A stretch of DNA of 64,000 nt, taken from contig NC_060062.1 in NCBI RefSeq assembly GCF_020283565.1, forward strand, positions 23,346,127 through 23,410,126, in the 5' to 3' direction. This stretch comes from Trifolium pratense (lineage: Eukaryota; Streptophyta; Magnoliopsida; Fabales; Fabaceae). Position 1 is the first letter of the stretch. The number at the start of each line of letters is the position of its first letter. Shown here piece by piece: positions 33,405-43,743 of this stretch. Both the position numbers and the translations under genes were made by a program. The notes under the pieces are model-generated. The model was not told the DNA's origin, did not search any database, and saw nothing but the letters and a program-made list of their open reading frames with translations.

Positions 33405-33872
33405 ATTCCCATGTTTACCAAACACAAGATCATTCTCACCATAGTCGTCAAATGGAATTTCAGAATTATCTACTCTCAAAAACTCCAAAATGAAGCAACC
33501 ATCAAGAATCATCATTTGAATGAATTTTGGAGTGTCATTTGTCCAAATTAGATCTAGTGGCTTATACGAGTCTCTCAACTCTTGAGCCACTTGATCCAAG
33601 CATTGAAATAACAACTCAATAGGTTTCTTACATCTCTTTAAGAAATGAACAAGGACTCTATGCTTGTGTTCTTCCATAGCCTTTAATTTCTCCTCCCCAT
33701 TATGGTAAGGACCAAAGGAAATTGCTCGTGGTTTGTAGGCTTTTTCGTTCAAATCCGTGATTTGTGAAGGTATTTTGTAAATTGAATGCTTCCTCCATTG
33801 TTCCTTCTCATCATGACCATTGTTCTTTACCTCCTCATTGATTTTATCCATCCACTCCATTTCTAATTCCAT
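33405..33872 (-). pseudogene. DUF247 protein, 5' part
   Basis: Start codon at 33872 (MELEMEWMDKINEEV). The first 156 codons carry hallmark DUF247 blocks: SIYKIPSQITDLNEKAYKP, ISFGPYHNGEEKLKAMEEHK and MMILDGCFILEFLR. The frame runs straight into the retrotransposon at the duplication ATTCC, and the family sequence resumes in phase at 24755. About 70 bp upstream are shared with two shorter 5' copies at 35861-36005 and 38599-38742. Confidence 0.88.
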
Positions 33873-33929
33873 GTATGCCTAATATGTTTGGTCTATACCT
33901 ATATATGCTACATTGCTAGTAATATACTC

Positions 33930-34013
33930 TCTCCGTCCAAAAATATAACCAAATACATTCACTTTTGTTGATCACCTTTTATTTACATTTTGAGACGGAG
34001 GGAGGGAGTATAC
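33930..34013. mobile_element. Stowaway-like MITE remnant
   Basis: TACTCTCTCCGTCCAAAAAT and, inverted at the other end, TTTGAGACGGAGGGAGGGAG next to TA. About 84 bp, in the presumed promoter of the DUF247 gene. Confidence 0.65.
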
Positions 34014-34084
34014 TATTCATAATCCTATCTTACTATCAATGTCTAATTGGAATCTTGGCTTTATATTACTTTACTGTTGGAATT

Positions 34085-34630
34085 GCCTTTGAAATGATGC
34101 AGAAAAGCAGAAAACTGACCCTACCCCTGTGCTCCGCGCCATGCGCAATTGCTGTTTCAAGAATTGGTTTCTTGATCTGTTGGCTGCGCCATGCGCAGGA
34201 GGTGCTGCGCCATGCGTAGGTGACCTGCTATAAATGCGTGTTGCTGCGTTTTGCAGCCGTCAGGAAGAGAGAGAAGTGGAATTTTTAGGTCTTTTCAACA
34301 TCAATCAAGCTAGGGTTCAAAAGGGGTTCTTTTGGGTACACTCTAGGGATTGAGAACTTATCTATTCCATCTTGTAATCATTATTGTTTGAATCTCTTGG
34401 TCACGGGAAGAGATTCAGGAAAATGGTAGAATTTAGGAAAACTCTAAATTCTTGCAACTCTTTGTGGTTGAATCTTTGTAATCAAGTTGAATCATTCACA
34501 ATGGAACGGAGAGATCTCTCTCCCCCAGACTAGGTCATTATTGGACCGAACTGGGTAAACAATTATTCGTGTTTTTTATCGCTTTTGGTAGTTTAGCTTT
34601 TGTTGTTTTATTGCTCATCCATTTGATTTG
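34085..34630 (+). mobile_element. LTR fragment with GCGCCATGCGC word cluster
   Basis: Three words of the type GCGCCATGCGC (34137, 34187 and 34208) stand just upstream of a TATA box (CTATAAAT, 34228-34235). The following sequence resembles the R/U5 part of an Athila-type LTR. No TG...CA boundary or coding region was identified. Confidence 0.45.
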
Positions 34631-35860
34631 GTTGCTTCAATCCATTTGTCCCACACACTAAGTATTATTGGTGGTTTTCGGTTCGAATTCACAACATTTA
34701 CCAAAGATAATATTAAAATTGGATTAATCTTCTTTTAACAGGAAATTAAATAACTACTTTCGGAAAACTAAGTTAATTAACTTAATGCAAAGAAAAGAAC
34801 TATTATCATAGCTTTTATATATTCCATCAATTCCTTCCATACTTTTTTACGGTACCTTATCATCTGGATGAAGAAAAGAATATCTGATTAAACCTCTCAT
34901 TAACTACCTTATTGAACAAGTCGTTTTTTTCATCTAATAATTTTATTTTATTTTTACATCTAATAATTTTAGTTTTTTGCATATCATTTGATTGTTCTGG
35001 GATTGAAATTGAAGATGATGATGTTAGGTTGAAGATGGTCTCACATTACTACCTGATCCATATTTCCTTTTTTTTTAAAAAAAAAAGTTGATGGAAAAAA
35101 AAGTTGATGTGGCGGATGAGTCACTTAAGTGACTTGTCGCATCGGTGTTAACTTGGTCAAAATTGACCTTTTGCAAAAAGGATAAAGATAGAGGGCTAGA
35201 AGTGCTATTTTGAAACATAAGGGACGAAATCGCAATTTTTTGAAACTTAGGGGGTGTATTGAATTGAGATTTCATATATATGTTTTAGAATTGAAATAAG
35301 GATTTTAAGATTAAATATCTTACGAGAAAATGAAGAATTTATGGAGTTTGTAGTTTGAAGAAGGTGAGAAGAGTTCTCCAATGATGATTTTCGACCCTGT
35401 ATCTTATGGTTGCAGTGGTCAGCAGGTTCTATATAGGATTGTTAGTATCCGATAAACTATTCGATACTATTTTTTTGACCATCTATCCTATACTTTCTTG
35501 TTACAATCTGAATTTAGTTATAGGGTGGCTTATTGTGCCCGCAAACCAAACCCTATAAAAGAAAGTTTCCTCTCCCTCTCCTTAAAACCATGGTTCAAAG
35601 GGGAGAATTGTCCAATCCTATATAAACCCTTTCACCGAGTTCATGACTTCTGATGTATGACTCCAAGTTGGGTTCATAAAGCACAACTTGCACATAAATC
35701 GCTGACAAATATTTTTTAAAAAATAAACATACATATAAACCGTACTAGTGTTTACATCCTCACCAAAAAGTTGGTCAAAAGAAAAAACTTCACTAAAAAT
35801 AATTACGGGAGGTTTTGACTGTTTTGGGAAATACAAACTGAAGTAGAAGGTAAATTGATC

Positions 35861-36005
35861 ATGGTTTGTAGGCTTTTTCGTTCAAATCCGTGATTTGTGA
35901 AGATATTTTGTAAATTGAACGCTTCCTCCATTGTTCCTTCTCATCATGACCATTGTTCTTTATCTCCTCATTGATTTCATCCATCCACTTCATTTCTAAT
36001 TCCAT
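35861..36005 (-). pseudogene. Truncated DUF247 5' end, copy A
   Basis: The first ~48 codons of the same DUF247 gene, from ATG at 36005 (MELEMKWMDEINEE), with KP instead of RP before it breaks off into unrelated sequence. Upstream DNA is shared with the main copy. Confidence 0.75.
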
Positions 36006-36091
36006 GTATGCCTAATATGTTTGGTCTATACCTATATATGCTACGTTGCTAGTAACATATAATATTCACAATCTTATGTTACATTTGAAAG

Positions 36092-36570
36092 TGTTGGGTC
36101 ATCACGAGAACAACTTCACAAGTGAGTTGGACGCCACACTCCAATGTGGATGATCCCCCAATTGTCCCATCGTGATGACCCAACAGTGGTATCAGAGCCG
36201 ATGATTCGACGAAGGGTTGAACTGACTCCATGTATCGAAAGTCATCATGACAAAGGTGATCAGGCGGCGGGTCCCGTTGAGCAGTGTGGCTAATAGCGGT
36301 ACAAGTATATGGATGAAGAAGCTTCCACTTGAGGGGGAACATATCCTAGAATGGATGGACTCACACTTGAGGGGGAGATTGTTATGGCAAGTGTGAGTGT
36401 TAAGTCACACATTTCTTAGAAAGTGGAGGTTGAACACTTTATAAGTGAGAGGATCCATAAACCTAACACCTTAAGATTTTGGGTAAGAGTGTGGTGTCCA
36501 ACTCATTTGTGAAGTTGTTCTTGAACCCAATATGAATGATCCCCGACTGCCTTCTCATGATGACCCAACA
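36092..36570 (+). mobile_element. TRIM-like element, copy A, with rearranged 5' LTR
   Basis: Primer-binding site GTGGTATCAGAGCC (36186 on), polypurine tract GAGGGGGAGAT, and a 3' LTR at 36380-36570 ending ACCCAACA. The 5' end (36092-36185) is not a normal LTR: it begins TGTTGGGTCATCACG and ends CGTGATGACCCAACA, so it is an inverted duplication of the LTR's last ~45 bp. No coding capacity. Confidence 0.65.
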
Positions 36571-36657
36571 TAAAGCAAAGATAAAATATTCACTTCATAA
36601 GCAGTAAAACTATCAATGTCTAATTGGAATCTTCGCTTTATATTACTTTACCAAAGA

Positions 36658-36869
36658 GATGTTTTCTCTTCCCACCCCCGTGAATCTTTTATCCCCCTGA
36701 ATTTCCAATTTTGCCATTGAAAACAAATTTCGGTTTCTAAAAACCGAAATTTACTCTGAACTTGCACTAGTAAAAATTCGGTTTCTGCGAACCGAATATT
36801 TTTGCAAGGGCAAAATTGGAATATTGGGGGTATAAAAGATTCACGTGAGGTGGGAAGAGAAAACATCTA
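36658..36869. mobile_element. Mutator-like MITE with CGGTTTC hairpins
   Basis: About 55-bp inverted ends (GATGTTTTCTCTTCCCAC ... GTGGGAAGAGAAAACATC) flanked by TACCAAAGA on both sides, a 9-bp duplication. The interior carries two hairpins: AAATTTCGGTTTC/GAAACCGAAATTT-type and ATTCGGTTTC/GAACCGAAT. A partial second copy is at 37170-37307, and the version in unit B is at about 39393-39644. Confidence 0.75.
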
Positions 36870-38598
36870 CCAAAGAAAATGTTAAAATTGGAATGATCTT
36901 TTTTAACAGGAAATTAAATAGCTTTTATATATCCCATCCCAATTCCTTCCATACTTCTTTACGGTACCTTATCATCTGGATGAAGAAAAGAATATTTGAT
37001 TAAGCCTCTCATTAACTACCTTATTGAACAAGTCGTTTTTTTTTCATCTAATAATTTTATTTTATTTTTTAAAAAAAGGAATATGGAAAGGGTGGTCATT
37101 TAATTTTATTTTTCCATCTAATAATTTTAGTTTTTTTGCATCGTTTGATTGTTCTAGGATTGAAATTGAAGATGATGATGTTAGAAACCGAAATTTGTTT
37201 TCAAGATAAAAAAAACTTCGGTTTCTACGAACCGAAGTTTTTTCAAGGGCAAAATTGGAAATTCAGGGGATAAAAGATTCACAGGGGATGGGAAGAGAAA
37301 ACATCTCTTTTTTGTCCATGTATCCTATACTTTCTTGTTACAATCTGATTTTAGTTATAGGGTGGCTTATTTGGTTGCTTCAATCCATTTGTCCCACACA
37401 CTAAGTATTATTGGTGAGGTTTTCGGTTCGAATTCACAACATTTACCAAAGATAATATTAAAATTGGATTAATCTTCTTTTAACAGGAAATTAAATAACT
37501 ACTTTCGGAAAACTAAGTTAATTAACTTAATGCAAAGAAAAGAACTATTATCATAGCTTTTATATATTCCATCAATTCCTTCCATACTTTTTTACGGTAC
37601 CTTATCATCTGGATGAAGAAAAGAATATCTGATTAAACCTCTCATTAACTACCTTATTGAACAAGTCGTTTTTTTCATCTAATAATTTTATTTTATTTTT
37701 ACATCTAATAATTTTAGTTTTTTGCATATCATTTGATTGTTCTGGGATTGAAATTGAAGATGATGATTTTAGGTTGAAGATGGTCTCACATTACTACCTG
37801 ATCCATATTTCCTTTTTTTTAAAAAAAAATTAGATGGAAAAAATAAGTTGATGTGGCGGATGAGTCACTTAAGTGACTTGTCGCATCGGTGTTAACTTTG
37901 TCCTTTTACAAAAAGGATAAAGATAGAGGGCTAGAAGTGCTATTTTGAAACATAAGGGACCAAATCACAATTTTTTGAAACTTAGGGGGTGTGTTGAATT
38001 GAGATTTCATGTATATGTTTTAGAATTGAAATAAGGATTTTAAGATTAAATATCTTACGAGAAAATGAAGAATTTATGGAGTTTGTAGTTTGAAGAAGGT
38101 GAGAAGAGTTCTCCAATGATGATTTTCGACCCTGTATCTTATGGTTGCAGTGGTCAGCAGGTCCTATATAGGATTGTTAGTATCCGATAAACTATCCGAT
38201 ACTATATTTTTTTGACCATCTATCCTATACTTTCTTGTTACAATCTGAATTTAGTTATAGGGTGGCTTATTGTGCCCGCAAACCAAACCCTATAAAAGAA
38301 AGTTTCCTCTCCCTCTCCTTAAAACCATGGTTCAAAGGGGAGAATTGTCCAATCCTATATAAACCCTTTCACCGAGTTCATGACTTCTGATGTATGACTC
38401 CAAGTTGGGTTCATAAAGCACAACTTGCACATAAATCGCTGACAAATATTTTTTAAAAAATAAACATACATATAAACCGTACTAGTGTTTACATCTTCAC
38501 CAAAAAGTTGGTCAACAGAAAAAACTTCACTAAAAATAATTACGGGAGGTTTTGACTGTTTTGGGAAATACAAACTGAAGTAGAAGGTAAATTGATCA

Positions 38599-38742
38599 TG
38601 GTTTGTAGGCTTTTTCGTTCAAATCCGTGATTTGTGAAGATATTTTGTAAATTGAATGCTTCCTCCATTGTTCCTTCTCATCATGACCATTGTTCTTTAT
38701 CTCCTCATTGATTTCATCCATCCACTTCATTTCTAATTCCAT
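38599..38742 (-). pseudogene. Truncated DUF247 5' end, copy B
   Basis: The unit B counterpart of the fragment at 35861-36005, from ATG at 38742, broken at the same place. Confidence 0.75.
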
Positions 38743-38828
38743 ATATGCCTAATATGTTTGGTCTATACCTATATATGCTACGTTGCTAGTAACATATAAT
38801 ATTCACAATCTTATCTTACATTTGAAAG

Positions 38829-39307
38829 TGTTGGGTCATCACGAGAACAACTTCACAAGTGAGTTGGACGCCACACTCCAATGTGGATGATCCCCCAGTT
38901 GTTCCCTCGTGATGACCCAACAGTAGTATCAGAGCCGATGGTTCGACGAAGGGTTGAATTGAGTCCATGTATCAAAAGTCATCATGACAAAGGTGATCAG
39001 GCGGCGGGTCCCATTGAGCAGTGTGGCTAATAGCAGTACAAGTGTATGGATGAAGAAGCTTCCACTTGAGGGGGAACATATCCTAGAATGGATGGACTCA
39101 CACTTGAGGGGGAGATTGTTATGGCAAGTGTGAGTGTTAAGTCACACATTTCTTAGAAAGTGGAGGTTGAACACTTTATAAGTGAGAGGATCCATAAACC
39201 TAACACCTTAAGATTTTGGGTAAGAGTGTGGTGTCCAACTCATTTGTGAAGTTGTTCTTGAACCCAATATGAATGATCCCCGACTGCCTTCTCATGATGA
39301 CCCAACA
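38829..39307 (+). mobile_element. TRIM-like element, copy B
   Basis: Same organisation as 36092-36570: inverted-duplicated 5' end, tRNA-Met-type primer-binding site after ACCCAACA, and a 3' LTR at 39117-39307. It was duplicated with the whole 2.7-kb unit rather than inserted independently. Confidence 0.65.
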
Positions 39308-41129
39308 TAAAGCAAAGATAAAATATTCACTTCATAGGCAGTAAAACTATCAATGTCTAATTGGAATCTTCGCTTTATATTACTTTACCAAAGAGATGTT
39401 TTCTCTACCCACCCCCTGTGAATCTTTTATCCCCTGAATTTCCAATTTTGCCCTTGAAAAAACTTCGGTTCGTAGAAACCGAAGTTTTTTTTTGCCTTGA
39501 AAACAAATTTCGGTTTCTAAAAACCGAAATTTACTCTGAACTTGCACTAGTAAAAATTCGGTTTCTGCGAACCGAATATTTTTACAAGGGCAAAATTGGA
39601 ATATTGGGGGTATAAAAGATTCACGTGAGTTGAGAAGACAAAACATCTACCAAAGAAAATATTAAAATTGGAATGATCTTTTTTAACAGGAAATTAAATA
39701 GCTTTTATATATCCCATCCCAATTCCTTCCATACTTCTTTACGGTACCTTATCATCTGGATGAAGAAAAGAATATTTGATTAAGCCTCTCATTAACTACC
39801 TTATTGAATAAGTCGTTTTTTTTTCATCTAATAATTTTATTTTATTTTTTAAAAAAAGGAATATGGAAAGGGTGGTCATTTAATTTTATTTTTCCATCTA
39901 ATAATTTTAGTTTTTTTGCATCATTTGATTGTTCTAGGATTGAAATTGAAGATGATGATGTTAGAAACCGAAATTTGTTTTCAAGGCAAAAAAAACTTCG
40001 GTTTCTACGAACCGAAATTTTTTCAAGGGCAAAATTGGAAATTCAGGGGGATAAAAGATTCACGGGGATGGGAAGAGAAAACATCTCTTTTTTGTCCATG
40101 TATCCTATACTTTCTTGTTACAATCTGATTTTAGTTATAGGGTGGCTTATTGTGCCCCCAACCAAATCCTATAAAAGAAAGTTTCCTCTCCCTCTCCTTA
40201 AAACCGGCACAAGTTAATATGCATAAGGTCAATCTTATGTACGGTGCATAAGTTAATCACAACCATTCGATCATAGACATTTTGATGACACATGTTATCA
40301 TCTCAAAATCTCAAACTAAGTAAGTTTCGAATTAAAAGTCAAACTAAGTAAGTTTTGAATTGATTCATGTTCCAAATCATGTCCTCAAGTTTTCCCAACC
40401 ATTTATTTTGGTTATTTCGCTCAAATAAGTGTTTTCAATTGTTTTAGGTTTTAAAGATTGAATCGTTTTTTTAAAATCTATACCTCCACTGTGAAATCTA
40501 AGAATGGATTCATGATCAGCGTTAAATTTCGAGTAAAATGGTATACCCACTCGTAATTTTCGGTTGAGATTTAGTGTTGTTGTTGTTGTGGTCGTGAAGG
40601 TTTTTTGAAGCTTTCATGGATTCCCTTCATGTTCTTCACGAGGAAGAAGAAGGTGGAGGTTGAAGACGATGACGTGGCGACGCGTCATTGGCTCCCTCCA
40701 ATTTTAAGTCATGACCGTTAGATTATTATAAAACGATCCAAAGGCTCAGATCTATTTTGATTTGTTAAATTCTAGCCATCTGATGGATCAGAAAGCCGGC
40801 ATCTGAGATCTATATCACGCGCCATGGACTGGCGCCGCACTGAAACGTTTCTTCCTTTCTACTTTTTTTTTTTTGAAAATGGACTGGGCTTGGGCCTGGA
40901 CTTCTGTATTTGTTTTCTGCACCCCACTGACTTACGTTCTGCACCCCCTCTACTTGCTTAATTTTTATGTTTTTATTTTTAGCTTAATCAAATAAGTGCT
41001 TACTCGAACAAGTGCTTTTATAAGCACTTGAGTCCAGGGAAACATGGCAAGAAGAGCATATCTTGTTGCTGAAATTTAAGGATTCAAAAAAATCTATTTT
41101 ACCCTCATAGTCAATATTAATGAATTAAC

Positions 41130-41790
41130 ATATTGAAACCATTTAACAAGACTAATGGTTTCAGTATATAACATTAGTCAATATTAATGGGTTAACAAAA
41201 CTGAAACCGTTTAACAAGACTAATAATTTCAGTGTATAACTTATTGAAACCATTTAACAAGATTAATGGTTTCAGTGTATAACATTAGTCAATATTAATG
41301 GGTTAACAAAACTGAAACCATTTAACAAGACTGATGGTTTCAGTGTATAACTTATTGAAACAATTTAACAAGACTAATAGTTTCAATGTATAACGTTAGT
41401 CAATATTAATGGGTTAACAAAACTGAAACCGTTTAACAATATTAATGAGTTAACAAAACGGAAACCATTTAAAAGACTAATGATTTCAGTGTATAACTTA
41501 TTGAAACCATTTAACAAGATTAATGGTTTCAGTGTATAACATTACTCAATATTAATGGGTTAACTAAACTGAAAGCATTTAACAAGACTAATGATTTCAG
41601 TGTATAACTTATTGAAACCATTTAACAAGACTAATGGTTTCAGTGTATAACATTAGTCAATATTAATGGGTTAACAAAACCGAAACCGTTTAACAATATT
41701 AATGGGTTAACAAAACGGAAACCATTTAAAAGACTAATTGTTTCAGTGTATAACATATTGAAACCATTTAACAAGACTATTTTTTTTCAC
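41130..41790. repeat. Hairpin array, larger
   Basis: About a dozen units of the form GAAACCATT-TAACAAGACT-AATGGTTTC followed by AGTGTATAAC. They are mixed with TAGTCAATATTAATGGGTTA spacers into a ragged higher-order repeat. Several units carry single arm mutations (for example GAAACCGTT and AATGATTTC). Confidence 0.8.
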
Positions 41791-42061
41791 CATTTTTGTG
41801 AAAAATTGAAAGTCATTCAAACACCATAAACCTTTAATTTCTTTCATCCAAAAGCTTCCAAACACTTCCAGAAATCGAAATATACCAAGAAACACGAAAA
41901 AAAACCAATAGAAAAGCATACCCAAAGTTCAAAAATAGTTAAGAGAAAACTTATTTGGTTAGCTCGATTTAAAGACAAACTAAGTAAGTTTCGAATTGAT
42001 TCATGTTCCAAATCATGTCCTGAAGCTTTTCCAACCGTTTATTTTGCTTATTTTGGTTATA

Positions 42062-42360
42062 TACTGAAACCATTAGTCTTGTTAATTGGTTTCAAGATGT
42101 TATACACTGAAACCATTTGTCTAGTTAAATGGTTTCATACTGTTATACACTGAAACCATTATTCTAGTTAAATGGTTTCTCATAGCGTTATACACTGAAA
42201 CCATTAGTCTTGTTATTGGGTTTCAAGATGTTATACACTGAAACCATTAGTCTATTTAAATGGTTTCATAACGTTAGACACTGAAACCATTATTTTAGTT
42301 AATTGGTTTCATATGAGCATTAGTGCCAAGATGTTATACACTGAAACCATTGTTATTAAG
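42062..42360. repeat. Hairpin array, smaller
   Basis: About six units with the loop inverted relative to the previous array (CTGAAACCATTAGTCTTGTT and TAGTTAAATGGTTTCATA), separated by GTTATACA. The two arrays together form an imperfect inverted pair around 41.8-42.0 kb. Confidence 0.75.
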
Positions 42361-43242
42361 TAAAACATCACATAACCATTAACCATTTTACAAAACCATG
42401 CTACATAAAGCAAAAAATCATATAAAGCAATTAGGGTTAGTTTAGTTGAGAACAATTTGGATAGTATGCATGAGATATTGGATTCGATCATTTTTTTATT
42501 GTAAAGAAAAAAATCCATATATATATGTAATTAATGTATGAGATTTTTATTTATATTGTGATTATGATTGATAAAACGTAAAATTAAATTGTATGTTTGA
42601 CAAGTATGCTTTATATATACATGAACCATTGGTTATTATTTTGGGCTTCGAGGGGGTGTATGACGAAAATTAATTAAAAATAGATTCTTATAATATATAC
42701 TTCAAAGGAACAAAAGTTATTATTTAATTGGAAACGGGGGGCGCGCTAGAAATTTGGGAGGGTGCGCTAGAAGTTTGGAGGAGGAAAAAAAATTGGGGGC
42801 GCGCTAGAAATCTGGGGGAGGAAAAAAAATTGGGGGGGCTCACAAGAAATCTAGGGAGAAAAAGGAAAAAAAAAACTGAGGGGTGCACTAAGCAAATGGG
42901 GGGCGCGCAAGTAATGTGGTAGTATATGGGGGGCGCGCGAGTAATGAATTGCCTAATTTTGGACTTGGACTGACTTTTGGTGTAGGAAGCAAATATGTTG
43001 GGTGTAGGAAGCAAATTTATGCATGGTACATAAGTTTTGGCTTATGCATCATAACCACACCCCTTAAAACCATGGTTCAAATGGGAGAATTGTCCAATCC
43101 TATATAAACTCTCTCATCGAGTTCATGACTTTTATGTATGACTCCAAGTTGGGTTCATAAAACCCAACTCCCACATATAAATCGCTGACAAATATTTTTT
43201 TAAATAATATATACATATAAACCGTCCTAGTGTTTAAATCTT

Positions 43243-43426
43243 GAATTTAATTGATATGCACCGACGGTGTAAAATAATTTTACACTGTCAACCAATACCA
43301 ACCATGTTTTCCGCCACATCACCCCACTCCACCCCACTTTCTTGATATGACATGGCAAAATAATGGTTGTTTATTGGATGATTGTGCAAAATTATTTTAC
43401 ACCGTCGGTGCATATCAATTAAACTC
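43243..43426. mobile_element. Mutator-like MITE
   Basis: 184 bp with near-perfect inverted ends (GATATGCACCGACGGTGTAA and its complement) and a perfect 9-bp duplication TTAAATCTT at 43234-43242 and 43427-43435. Non-coding. Confidence 0.85.
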
Positions 43427-43528
43427 TTAAATCTTCACTAAAAAGTTGGTCAAAAGAAAAAACTTCACTAAAAATAATTACAGGAGGTTTTGACTGTTTT
43501 GGGAAATACAAACTGAAGTAGAAGGTAA

Positions 43529-43649
43529 AAACCTATGAAACACAGACTCGTCACTGATTTGTAATCATGTGTGTCAGAGTTGTGTTGGTGTCGGACAGTG
43601 ATACATGTCCGACACACATAATCTGAGGAGTGTTTGTATTTCATAGGTA
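43529..43649. mobile_element. MITE downstream of the receptor kinase
   Basis: ACCTATGAAACACAGAC at the left and GTGTTTGTATTTCATAGGT at the right are inverted. The interior has TGTCGGACA palindromes. It ends about 95 bp beyond the stop codon of the kinase at 43744, so it may lie in that gene's 3' UTR. Confidence 0.65.
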
Positions 43650-43743
43650 AAAAAACTCCCCAAGTGCAATGTTTTATATACAATGTACAAACCTTTTGTT
43701 GTAAAGTTTTAACAAACACCATTAAATTGGGTATAGAGAACCA

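Larger units (their letters stand above)
34628..37370. repeat. Tandem duplication, unit A
   Basis: 2743 bp, repeated head to tail at 37371-40150 with few differences. It contains a repeat seen twice per unit (34693 and 36874), a truncated DUF247 5' end, a TRIM copy and a hairpin MITE. The junction with unit B is at GGGTGGCTTAT|TTGGTTGCTT. Confidence 0.85.
37371..40150. repeat. Tandem duplication, unit B
   Basis: The second copy of the unit at 34628-37370. It is about 37 bp longer, mainly because its hairpin MITE keeps an extra arm pair near 39465-39500. The most visible differences are point changes and short indels, so the duplication is fairly young. Confidence 0.85.
40206..43061. mobile_element. 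Non-autonomous Mutator-like element with two hairpin arrays
   Basis: 2856 bp flanked by CCTTAAAACC on both sides (40196-40205 and 43062-43071; 9 bp plus a chance base). Inverted ends of about 55 bp share ATGCATAAG, CTTATGTAC and TGCATAA blocks. It split a third copy of the sequence seen at 35531-35840 and 38270-38580. There is no transposase. Inside are two arrays of GAAACCATT/AATGGTTTC hairpins and a stretch of ATCTGATGGATCAG phrases also seen in the elements at 2.5-8.1 kb. Confidence 0.75.

Noticed and set aside
35618..35836. 72-codon minus-strand frame repeated at 38355-38573 and partly at 43090-43510
   Set aside because: Its repetition is explained by the 2.7-kb tandem unit and a third partial copy. 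No protein family recognised, and the third copy is broken by a MITE.
42728..43014. G-rich/Pro-rich frames on both strands near the right end of the Mutator-like element
   Set aside because: They arise from repeated GGGGGCGCGC and GAAATCTGGG phrases. No conserved protein features.
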